Shown here: piece after piece, positions 1 through 5,342 of the stretch
Numbering within the stretch: the stretch's first letter is position 1
Layout: each line of letters starts with the position of its first letter
Origin: Actinomycetota bacterium
GTDB lineage: Bacteria; Actinomycetota; Thermoleophilia; Solirubrobacterales; Solirubrobacteraceae
NCBI GenBank assembly: GCA_903970315.1
Contig: CAJCIJ010000167.1
Coordinates: 1-5,342 of the forward strand
DNA: 5,342 nt
Direction: 5' to 3'
Position numbers and translations under genes: made by a program
The notes under the pieces: model-generated
Told to the model about the DNA's origin: nothing
Seen by the model: only the letters and a program-made list of their open reading frames with translations
Database searches by the model: none

Positions 1-1556
1 CCGTTGACAGCGGCCACGGTCGCGACCCCGTCGGCACCGAGCTCGGCGAAAAGCTCGTGGGCGGACCTGATCAACTGCTCGCCGGAGGCCTCGTCCATGG
101 AGGTAAACGCCTTGATGTCGGCGCCCGCGCTGAACAGGAACGGATTGGCCGAGGCGATGACCAGAGCTCGCACGGGCTCGGCGGCGCTCTTGACCGCCTG
201 CCAGACCTTCCCGAGGTCCTCTACCACCTGCGGAGATATTGAGTTCATCTGGCCGTTTGCCAGCCACGCAATTGCCACGCCATCACTGTGGGACTGCAAC
301 TTCACGGTCTCGGCGGGCTGATCGGCGTTGGGCTTGGGGTAGGCGTAGAACCCCTGGCCCGTGCTCTGCCCCAGGCGCCCCTGGGAGACCAGCCGGCGCA
401 GGATCACGGGCGGCGTGAAGCGCTCGCCGTGGCGCTCGTGGGCGGCCTGGAGCCGCTCGAGAACCTTGTCCAGGCCTTCGGCGTCGGCCTTGACGAAGGG
501 AGGCATGAGGCCACGACGGGGGTCCAGCCCTGCCCCGGCCATCATCCCGAAGTCGATGTCACGGTGAGTGGCAACGCGCTCCTGGAGGACCAGGCACGAC
601 TCGACGAAGGTCTTCAGGGTCAGCAGCTCGACGAGCTCCGCCACATCCGGCTCGGCAGCGCCGGGGATGTTGGGCTCGCCGGCCGGCGAGTAGGTCCCGT
701 CGCCTCCCGTCTTTGCCCCGAGCTTGCCCGCCGCCACCAGATCCGTCAGCCCCTTGCTCACGTAGAACCGTTCCGGGCCGTAGGACTCGAACATGTGCTC
801 GGCGACGTGCAGCACTGTGTCAAGCCCAAGCATGTTCACGAGGTAGTAGGGACCCACGGGCACCACGCCGGCGGCACCAACACCCTCGTCGATGCGTTTG
901 ACCGACAGGCCCTTCTCCTCCTGCTCACGGAATACCTCGGAGATTCCCGCCATGAGGATGCGGTTGACCACGAAACCGGGGGTGTCCAGGCAGCCGATCG
1001 GCTGCTTGCGGATTGACTGCGCGAAGGCCAGCGCCGAGGCGACGGTGTCCGGCGAGGTCTCGTCGCCCTCGATCACCTCGATCAGTGGCATCAGCGAGGC
1101 GGGGAAGAAGTAGTGAAAGCCGACCACCTTCTCCGGCCGCAGCGTGGCTTCGCCGATCTCGGTGATGGACAGCGACGAGGTGTTGGAGGCGAGGATGGCC
1201 TGCGACGGCGTACACGCATCGAGCTCGGCGAACACCGCCTGCTTGATGGCCATTCGCTCGGGCACCGCCTCAATGACGAAGTCGACGTCGCCGAAAGCGT
1301 CGTACTCGGTGGTGGGATGGATGCGATCCACCAACTCCTGCACCTGCGCTGCACCAGCCTCCTCGGAGAGCTTGCCCTTGGAGACCAGACGGCCGATCTG
1401 GCCCTCGGTCACCGACCGGGCCTCGTCGATGCCCGCTTGCACCAACTCCTCGCTGATGTCCTTCAGGACGACGGGAATACCAGACGCGGCGATGGTCTGG
1501 GCGATCTGGCCGCCCATCGTGCCGGCGCCGACGACGGCGGCTTTGAAGACGAACAT
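1..1556 (-). CDS. 3-hydroxyacyl-CoA dehydrogenase / enoyl-CoA hydratase fusion, C-terminus cut by window edge
   Basis: Bifunctional beta-oxidation enzyme: hydrates trans-2-enoyl-CoA and oxidises (S)-3-hydroxyacyl-CoA with NAD+ in the cytoplasm. I translated 518 codons from ATG 1556 without a stop; the frame leaves the window. Residues 1-190 are a Rossmann domain with GAGTMG at 10-15. The catalytic residues of the family are present: Ser127 (SNTSS), His148, Glu160 and Asn198 (DTPGFVVNR). Two 3HCDH C-terminal domains follow, about 193-290 and 312-407 (the second ends GQGFYAY). A crotonase domain begins near 420 with NGQMNSIS and the oxyanion-hole segment FSAGADI (475-481); its second half is outside. 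The domain order matches Bacillus FadN, not FadB/FadJ. The loop after His148 reads HYFFPA, whereas the family usually has HFFNP. AGGAGAG lies 2 bases before the ATG. It is downstream of and probably co-transcribed with the acyl-CoA dehydrogenase. The family call is secure; chain-length preference is not readable. Confidence 0.95.
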   Translation of the reverse strand, partial: MFVFKAAVVGAGTMGGQIAQTIAASGIPVVLKDISEELVQAGIDEARSVTEGQIGRLVSKGKLSEEAGAAQVQELVDRIHPTTEYDAFGDVDFVIEAVPERMAIKQAVFAELDACTPSQAILASNTSSLSITEIGEATLRPEKVVGFHYFFPASLMPLIEVIEGDETSPDTVASALAFAQSIRKQPIGCLDTPGFVVNRILMAGISEVFREQEEKGLSVKRIDEGVGAAGVVPVGPYYLVNMLGLDTVLHVAEHMFESYGPERFYVSKGLTDLVAAGKLGAKTGGDGTYSPAGEPNIPGAAEPDVAELVELLTLKTFVESCLVLQERVATHRDIDFGMMAGAGLDPRRGLMPPFVKADAEGLDKVLERLQAAHERHGERFTPPVILRRLVSQGRLGQSTGQGFYAYPKPNADQPAETVKLQSHSDGVAIAWLANGQMNSISPQVVEDLGKVWQAVKSAAEPVRALVIASANPFLFSAGADIKAFTSMDEASGEQLIRSAHELFAELGADGVATVAAVN

Positions 1557-1597
1557 GGCTCTCCTGGAGTGTCGATCGGGGGTTGGCGCGCGGGTGG

Positions 1598-1619
1598 CAG
1601 GGCGGCGCCAGCCGCCCTG
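1598..1619 (-). promoter_or_regulatory. Intergenic hairpin between the two beta-oxidation genes
   Basis: A perfect inverted repeat, CAGGGCGGC pairing with GCCGCCCTG around a 4-base loop (9-bp stem), starts 14 bases after the acyl-CoA dehydrogenase stop and ends 41 bases before the next start codon. No T-tract follows on the minus strand, so it is not a classical intrinsic terminator. It could be an mRNA-stabilising or processing element that sets the relative expression of the two genes, or a by-product of GC-rich sequence. The structure is seen directly; the role is inferred. Confidence 0.45.
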
Positions 1620-1633
1620 GGGGCGCGGGGCTG

Positions 1634-2866
1634 CTAGTTGGCGGTGGCCGGCTCGGGGTGCGGCTCGGCACCGTTGGTGGAGGCCGCAGCGCTGTCGCCG
1701 TTGGACGAGGAGTCGCTGGAGGCCCGCCGCGGCAGCAGCGTTTCGCGAGCGATCACGAGCCGCTGTATCTGCGAGGTGCCCTCGTACAGCTGCATGATCT
1801 TTGCGTCGCGGAACAGCTTCTCCACGGGGTACTCCTTGATGAACCCGTAGCCACCGTAGATCTGCACGGCGTCCGTGGCGATCTTCATGGCGGCATCGGC
1901 GGCGAACCGCTTGGCGTGCGAGGAGACGATCGTGTTGTCCTTGCCCTGATCCAGCAGCACAGCCGCCTTCCATGCCAGCAGACGGGCCGCCTCGACTTCG
2001 GTGGCCATGTCGGCGATCATGAACTGGATCCCCTGGTGCATGGCGATGGGGACCCCGAACTGGACGCGTTCCTTGGAGTAGTCGATCGCGAACTCCATCG
2101 CCGCGCGTGCGATTCCCACGGCCATGGCGGCCACGCCGGGTCGCGTCCGATCGAGGGTCATCATGGCGAGCTTGAAGCCCTGATTTTCCTGACCGATCAG
2201 ATGGTCGGCGGGGATCTCCACGTCATTGAAGGAGATGGCGGCGGTGTTGGAGGCACGCTGGCCGAGCTTGTCCTCCTTCTTGTCCACGGTGACGCCGGCG
2301 TCACGGGGCACGACGAACGCCGAGATGCCGCGGCGCCCGGCCTCCTTGTCGGTCTTGGCGTACACCGTGTACCAGTTGGCGTAGCCGCCGTTGGTGATGA
2401 ACACCTTGGACCCGTTGAGCACGTACTTGTCGCCCTTCTTGACGGCCGTCGTGCGCATGCTTGCCACGTCGGAGCCGGCATCGGGCTCGGTGAGGCAGAA
2501 CGAACACAGCAGGGGTGCCTCCACGAGACGGCCCAGGTACTCCTTCTTGAGCTCCTCGGAGCCCGCCAGCACAAGCGGCCCGTAGGCGAGGCTGTTGCAT
2601 CCCAGCGTCGTCTGGATGCCCGAGCACCCCCACGACAGCTCCTCCTCGATCTGGATCCCCGAGAGCGAGTCCACGCGCGTACCGCCGTAGGCCTCGGGGA
2701 TGTAGTAGTTCATCAGCCCAACTTCCCAGGCCTTCTGGATGATGTCCTCGGGGAAGGTGCCGTTCTTGTCGTACTCCCAGGCGACGGGGCGAATCTCCTT
2801 GACGGCGAAGTCGTGAGCCAGGTCACGCAGGTCCTGCTGCTCAGCTGTAAGCGTGAAGTCAACCAT
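1634..2866 (-). CDS. Acyl-CoA dehydrogenase (FAD-dependent, straight-chain type)
   Basis: Catalyses the first step of beta-oxidation, acyl-CoA to trans-2-enoyl-CoA, normally passing electrons to electron-transfer flavoprotein. The 410-residue protein has the full family layout: N-terminal helical domain beginning FTLTAEQQDLRDLA, middle beta domain with the flavin/substrate motif LTEPDAGSD (125-133), and C-terminal helical domain with ERVQFG (266-271), the YGGYGF loop (337-342) and YEGTSQIQR (361-369). Glu362 in the last motif is the expected catalytic base, at the position used by medium- and short-chain enzymes and not the isovaleryl-CoA position. ATG 2866 is chosen because the family N-terminus starts there and GAGGAGA precedes it by 7 bases; an in-frame TTG at 2959 would add 31 residues unlike the family. 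After ARETLLPRR the protein has an extra tail of about 30 residues rich in Ser, Ala, Asn and Pro (381-410). It lies 77 bases upstream of the dehydrogenase/hydratase fusion, forming an operon-like pair. Exact substrate is unknown. Confidence 0.96.
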   Translation of the reverse strand: MVDFTLTAEQQDLRDLAHDFAVKEIRPVAWEYDKNGTFPEDIIQKAWEVGLMNYYIPEAYGGTRVDSLSGIQIEEELSWGCSGIQTTLGCNSLAYGPLVLAGSEELKKEYLGRLVEAPLLCSFCLTEPDAGSDVASMRTTAVKKGDKYVLNGSKVFITNGGYANWYTVYAKTDKEAGRRGISAFVVPRDAGVTVDKKEDKLGQRASNTAAISFNDVEIPADHLIGQENQGFKLAMMTLDRTRPGVAAMAVGIARAAMEFAIDYSKERVQFGVPIAMHQGIQFMIADMATEVEAARLLAWKAAVLLDQGKDNTIVSSHAKRFAADAAMKIATDAVQIYGGYGFIKEYPVEKLFRDAKIMQLYEGTSQIQRLVIARETLLPRRASSDSSSNGDSAAASTNGAEPHPEPATAN

Positions 2867-2873
2867 TCTGGGT

Positions 2874-2880
2874 TCTCCTC
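2874..2880 (-). promoter_or_regulatory. Ribosome binding site fixing the acyl-CoA dehydrogenase start
   Basis: On the minus strand GAGGAGA ends 7 bases before ATG 2866 (8 bases from the AGGAG core). This is a strong Shine-Dalgarno sequence. It supports the 2866 start over the in-frame TTG at 2959. It contrasts with the rightward genes, which have no such site. Confidence 0.8.
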
Positions 2881-2932
2881 GAAACTTGGGGCGCGGCGCC
2901 TTGTGGAGCCCGGTGCGGCCCGCCTGGGGTTG

Positions 2933-2952
2933 GATTGACCGGGCGGTCGATC
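2933..2952. promoter_or_regulatory. Candidate operator in the divergent control region
   Basis: An inverted repeat, GATTGACC and GGTCGATC separated by GGGC, pairs over eight positions with a single G-T mismatch. It lies between the divergent acyl-CoA dehydrogenase and small membrane protein genes, 67 bases before the former's start codon. Size and symmetry fit a dimeric repressor site of the TetR or GntR kind, families that often control fatty-acid degradation. No regulator gene is in the window, so the binding protein is unknown and the site could be chance. A weak minus-strand -10-like TAAGAT (2955 to 2950) overlaps its right arm. Confidence 0.35.
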
Positions 2953-2981
2953 TTACCAACGCCGCCTGGTTGGCGCAGGCC

Positions 2982-2987
2982 TACAAT
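2982..2987 (+). promoter_or_regulatory. -10 element for the small membrane protein gene, probably leaderless
   Basis: TACAAT matches the -10 consensus TATAAT at five of six positions and fits the actinobacterial TANNNT pattern. Seven bases separate it from GTG 2995, so transcription would begin at or next to the start codon. No convincing -35 box at normal spacing was found, and no Shine-Dalgarno sequence precedes GTG 2995 or the alternative ATG 3013. The box is seen; leaderless use is inferred. Confidence 0.5.
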
Positions 2988-2994
2988 CCGGGGG

Positions 2995-3345
2995 GTGCTT
3001 GCACTAGCTGTAATGGTGCCGACCGTGGCCAGCGTGCTGCCCACGCTGCTCTTCGTGGGGCTGGTGTGCGCTGGGGTTGTGGGCGCCATGAGCATAGTCT
3101 CCGGCAACAAGGCCTACGACGAGATCGGCCGCGGCAGCCTGTCGATTGAGCCCGCCAAGGGAGCAACCGACGAGCCGCCGCTGGACGGCAGCGGTGAGCC
3201 GGTGTCGGACGGGCGCGACGCCGAGATCAGGCAGATGCTTCAGGCACGAAACGCTCGCATCGTGCGCCAGGGTGGGCAGGCACTGGACATCGATGCCGAG
3301 CTCCGCAGGCTGACGGAGGCGCCGTCGGAGGCCGGGCATCAGTGA
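2995..3345 (+). CDS. Small single-pass membrane protein of unknown function
   Basis: Predicted 116-residue protein. Residues about 8-35 form one long hydrophobic segment (VPTVASVLPTLLFVGLVCAG and onward), with no basic residues before it, so it looks like a membrane anchor and not a cleaved signal peptide. A polar, disordered-looking stretch (about 45-74, rich in Gly, Pro, Asp, Glu) follows, then a charged helical tail, DAEIRQMLQARNARIVRQGG and ALDIDAELRRL (75-106). I recall similar EIRQM-ARNAR-LD-E-ELRRL tails on small hypothetical proteins of Solirubrobacterales, but could not check this. GTG 2995 is chosen because a -10 box sits 7 bases upstream, giving a leaderless start; ATG 3013 (110 residues) keeps the whole hydrophobic segment and is the main alternative. 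It is divergent from the beta-oxidation pair and followed by a 108-base gap. Function unknown. Confidence 0.7.
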   Translation: MLALAVMVPTVASVLPTLLFVGLVCAGVVGAMSIVSGNKAYDEIGRGSLSIEPAKGATDEPPLDGSGEPVSDGRDAEIRQMLQARNARIVRQGGQALDIDAELRRLTEAPSEAGHQ

Positions 3346-3417
3346 GCACGACCACCGCGGGGGTCTCCTTGCGCCGGCCACCTGTGCGAGTCCGCCGTGG
3401 TTTACAGGGGTTGCATG

Positions 3418-3447
3418 TTGTAGCGGCGCCAGGCGATCGGGTATAAA
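3418..3447 (+). promoter_or_regulatory. Promoter for the acidic-tail protein, probably leaderless
   Basis: TATAAA at 3442-3447 matches the -10 consensus at five of six positions and stands out in GC-rich surroundings. TTGTAG at 3418-3423 is a partial -35 with an 18-base spacer. Six bases separate the -10 from ATG 3454, so the transcript would start at about the ATG. No Shine-Dalgarno sequence precedes the ATG. The rest of the 3346-3453 gap holds no gene and no clear terminator. Confidence 0.55.
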
Positions 3448-3453
3448 GCGCCG

Positions 3454-3813
3454 ATGCCACGCCACCGCCGTTTTGAGCTTGAGGAGCTTGCCAATCGTCC
3501 GGGTACGTACTTCAACCCGCAGACCGAGGTGCTCATCGTCGTTGACGACGCCCAGGAGCTGGGCCACGAGACGTTCAACGTGGACGAGCTTGAGAGCAAC
3601 CAGTGGGTACTGGTGTCGGACTCGGTACCCATCGACGAAAGCGAGCGCGATGAGCTGCTTGAGAGCTTCCAGCTGGCCAACCGGCCGGATGGGTCCGGGG
3701 TGACCGATGACGACGACGTCGACGACCCTGAGCTCGATGAGGAGGATCTGCCGGACGCCGATGACCTCGAAGAGGCCGACGAGGCCGGTGAAGAAGAGGA
3801 GCTGGAGCTCTAG
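3454..3813 (+). CDS. Small protein with a strongly acidic C-terminal tail, unknown function
   Basis: Predicted 119-residue soluble protein with no signal peptide or membrane segment. Residues 1-75 look folded: a basic start (MPRHRRFELEELANRPGTYF), a hydrophobic strand TEVLIVVDD (24-32), WVLVSDSVPIDE (51-62), and a helix-like SERDELLESF (63-72). Residues 85-119 are a tail with 23 Asp/Glu out of 35. The PGTYFNPQTEVLIVVDD core looks like a conserved family that I recall only as hypothetical proteins in related actinobacteria. Coding is supported by G/C-rich third positions, the contrast between ordered and acidic parts, and a -10 box 6 bases before the ATG. Its last 26 bases overlap the start of the epimerase-like gene, suggesting co-transcription and translational coupling. 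The tail could bind a basic partner, a cation or RNA polymerase-like surfaces; none of these is shown. Confidence 0.82.
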   Translation: MPRHRRFELEELANRPGTYFNPQTEVLIVVDDAQELGHETFNVDELESNQWVLVSDSVPIDESERDELLESFQLANRPDGSGVTDDDDVDDPELDEEDLPDADDLEEADEAGEEEELEL

Positions 3814-5342
3814 TAGGCAGGGGGGTGCCACCGCGGTGGCGGCACTGCTGATGGGCGCGGCTGTGGTGACGGGCCAGTGGGCCGCACCGACGCCGGCCGG
3901 CGCGGCCGGGGGTAAGGCCACGGGGGCGCACGGGCCGATGGCCGCCGGCAAGGCCCGCGCCGGCGCCAGCGCGAAAGCCAAGCACGCGCCAACCGTTGGC
4001 GCTGCACTACTGGCGCTCGACAAGAGCGCGAGCATCTCGGCAGCGCAGTACGCCCAGTACACCGCGGCGTACTCGGCGGCGTTGAAGTCCGCCCGGCGCC
4101 TGGTGGGAACTCGCTCCCAAGAACTCGGGGCCGTGATCGCCAACGTCCAGGAGATCGCCGCTGCCGGCCAGTTCACGGCATCGCGTCTGCCGGCGCTTTT
4201 CTTGACCCTGGAACGCAACCGCCAGTGGTGGACGACCAGCCCGCTGCTTGCGGCCGATGAGCGCGTGAGCTTTCCGGAAAGCAGGATCGTGTGGGAGCAC
4301 TATCCCGGTCAGGGCATCGAGATCCAATGGCTGGCCACCTTTGGCGAGGCCAACGGGTACTACCTGTCAGGCCAACAGGACGCGGCGCTGCGCCAGCTGC
4401 TGGGCGAAGTCATCCCGCTCGCGACCGAACGGGCGGGGGGCATTGCTTGGGAGTACATGTTCCACTTCGACGGCGGCTCGCCCCCGTGGACCTCGGCGCT
4501 GTCGCAGGGGACCGCCCTGCAGGTGCTCGCCCGGGCCTACTCGCGCTTTGGAGAAACCCAATACCTGACCGCTGCACAGCGCGCCCTTGGCATCTTCAGC
4601 GTGGCGCCACCAGTTGGAGTGCGCCTGGCCACACGCCAGGGCACCTGGTATTTGCAGTACACGTTCGCCAGCAACGACCTCATCCTGAACGGGTTCATCC
4701 AGTCGTTGGTGGGCCTGTACGAATACACCAAGCTCACCGGCGATCCGCTTGGGGCAAAGCTGTTTGAAGCCGGCGACGCCGAGGGGCGAGCGCGGGTGCA
4801 GGGGTACAACACGGGGGCCTGGTCGCACTACGACCAGTTCACCGAATCCACGCTCTCCTACCACGAACTGCTCACAGAATTCCTGGTGCACCTGTGCGAA
4901 CGCACGCAGGCCGGGCCGCCGCTGGGCTCGGGGTCAGGCGAATCGACCGAAAGCAGCAGTTCCTCCGGCGGGGCGACCGGTCCCGGCGGGGCGACGGGCT
5001 CCGGTGGGGCCACGGGCTCCGGTGGGTCGCAGGCCACGGCGAGCGCAGCGCCCTCCAGCGGGTCCGCTGCGGGGGGTGGAACTCAGGCAAAAGCGGCCGC
5101 AGGCGCCACGGGCAAGGCGGGCGGCGCAACCGCCAAGGCCCCCATCCCGGGCGATCAGATCTACTGCACGGTGGCACACGAATTCACCGCCGACCTGCAC
5201 ACGCCGCCGCGCGTGGCGGTACTGACAAGCGCCCTGCGCACGAACACCCGTGCGGGCGTTGAGATCTCGCTGTCGAAGGTGTCAACGGTCACGATGACAG
5301 TGCGCGCCGGCGCCCGCGTGGTGTGGACCAACGCCGCGACCC
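3788..5342 (+). CDS. Secreted D-glucuronyl C5-epimerase family protein, C-terminus cut by window edge
   Basis: Likely exported protein of the D-glucuronyl C5-epimerase C-terminal family, whose characterised members flip glucuronate to iduronate in polysaccharides. I translated 518 codons without a stop. Residues 1-40 are a signal peptide: basic VKKRSWSSSR, hydrophobic AVAALLMGAAVV, and a possible cut after AGA at 37-39. The folded part (about 70-375) is alpha-helical, with VWEHYPGQGIEIQ (168-180), PWTSALSQGTALQVLARAY (233-251), LILNGFIQSLVGLYEY (298-313), and GAWSHYDQF plus STLSYHELL (343-362); Tyr348 and Tyr358 are candidates for the family's conserved catalytic tyrosines. A Gly/Ser/Ala/Lys linker (about 376-452) precedes IYCTVAHEF and a strand-rich segment resembling an Ig-like beta-sandwich, which runs off the window. 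GTG 3788 is preferred because it supplies the basic head; ATGs at 3707, 3737 and 3761 are also in frame. Possible substrates are cell-surface or matrix uronic-acid polymers. The family is fairly sure; epimerase activity is inferred. Confidence 0.85.
   Translation, partial: MKKRSWSSSRQGGATAVAALLMGAAVVTGQWAAPTPAGAAGGKATGAHGPMAAGKARAGASAKAKHAPTVGAALLALDKSASISAAQYAQYTAAYSAALKSARRLVGTRSQELGAVIANVQEIAAAGQFTASRLPALFLTLERNRQWWTTSPLLAADERVSFPESRIVWEHYPGQGIEIQWLATFGEANGYYLSGQQDAALRQLLGEVIPLATERAGGIAWEYMFHFDGGSPPWTSALSQGTALQVLARAYSRFGETQYLTAAQRALGIFSVAPPVGVRLATRQGTWYLQYTFASNDLILNGFIQSLVGLYEYTKLTGDPLGAKLFEAGDAEGRARVQGYNTGAWSHYDQFTESTLSYHELLTEFLVHLCERTQAGPPLGSGSGESTESSSSSGGATGPGGATGSGGATGSGGSQATASAAPSSGSAAGGGTQAKAAAGATGKAGGATAKAPIPGDQIYCTVAHEFTADLHTPPRVAVLTSALRTNTRAGVEISLSKVSTVTMTVRAGARVVWTNAAT
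4967..5026 (+). repeat. 18-bp in-frame tandem repeat coding the Gly-rich linker
   Basis: Three units of 18 bp (4967-4984, 4985-5002, 5003-5020) plus a 6-bp partial copy encode GGATGP, GGATGS, GGATGS and GG. The units differ by a few bases, mostly silent. The repeat lies in the linker of the epimerase-like protein and keeps the frame. Such arrays change copy number by slippage, so linker length may differ between strains. Confidence 0.85.

Noticed and set aside
288..1016. Plus-strand open frame of 242 codons opposite the hydroxyacyl-CoA dehydrogenase fusion
   Set aside because: The minus strand encodes an unmistakable enzyme with catalytic residues throughout this span.
1583..2938. Plus-strand open frame of 451 codons opposite the acyl-CoA dehydrogenase
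   Set aside because: It mirrors a certain gene in a GC-rich genome, has a His/Gly/Leu/Val-skewed composition with no recognisable domain, and lacks a start signal.
2867..2959. In-frame TTG start adding 31 residues to the acyl-CoA dehydrogenase
   Set aside because: The extra residues are unlike the family, and a strong ribosome binding site sits before ATG 2866.
2935..2994. TTG 2935 as the start of the small membrane protein
   Set aside because: It would lie upstream of the TACAAT box and inside the inverted repeat, with no ribosome binding site.
3346..3453. Terminator after the small membrane protein gene
   Set aside because: Only a 4-bp CCAC/GTGG pairing followed by TTT could be found; too weak to call.
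3827..3840. Perfect 14-bp palindrome GCCACCGCGGTGGC just after the acidic-protein stop
   Set aside because: It lies within the signal-peptide coding region, only a 5-bp stem with a CGCG loop can form, and GC-rich palindromes of this size arise readily by chance here. It is noted but not called a terminator or operator.
3004..4218. Minus-strand open frame of 404 codons across the three rightward genes
   Set aside because: It spans two intergenic gaps and three genes with better evidence, and its translation has no family features. It is an antisense shadow.
4367..4891. Minus-strand open frame of 174 codons opposite the epimerase-like gene
   Set aside because: The plus strand carries family motifs over the same bases, and the minus-strand translation shows no recognisable domain.

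Overview
The window is GC-rich DNA with strong G/C preference at third codon positions. It looks like a high-GC actinobacterium. The secreted C5-epimerase-like protein, the conserved-looking small proteins and the starts without Shine-Dalgarno sequences suggest the Thermoleophilia/Solirubrobacterales side of the phylum. That placement rests on remembered family resemblance; no search was run. No RNA genes, mobile elements or CRISPR arrays were seen.

Left half (minus strand, read right to left): a fatty-acid beta-oxidation unit. A 410-residue acyl-CoA dehydrogenase (2866 to 1634) is followed after 77 bases by a bifunctional 3-hydroxyacyl-CoA dehydrogenase/enoyl-CoA hydratase (1556 to beyond the left edge). 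Together they cover dehydrogenation, hydration and the second oxidation of the cycle. No thiolase is visible. The fusion has the dehydrogenase first and the hydratase last, the reverse of E. coli FadB/FadJ and the same as Bacillus FadN and some archaeal enzymes. A strong 9-bp hairpin lies between the two genes.

Middle (2867-2994): a short divergent control region with a near-perfect 20-bp inverted repeat and a -10-like element for the rightward genes.

Right half (plus strand): a small single-pass membrane protein (2995-3345), a small protein with a very acidic tail (3454-3813), and a secreted D-glucuronyl C5-epimerase-family protein (3788 to beyond the right edge). The first two appear to start at or next to the transcription start: a -10-like box lies 6-7 bases before the start codon, leaving no room for a leader. 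The epimerase most likely starts with GTG inside the end of the acidic-protein gene. The same GAR-rich bases then encode glutamates in one frame and the basic signal-peptide head in the other. The epimerase has a low-complexity Gly/Ser/Ala linker before a C-terminal segment that looks like a beta-sandwich.

The fatty-acid unit is ordinary metabolism. The parts most worth following are the acidic-protein/secreted-epimerase pair, the leaderless starts, and an altered active-site loop in the hydroxyacyl-CoA dehydrogenase.
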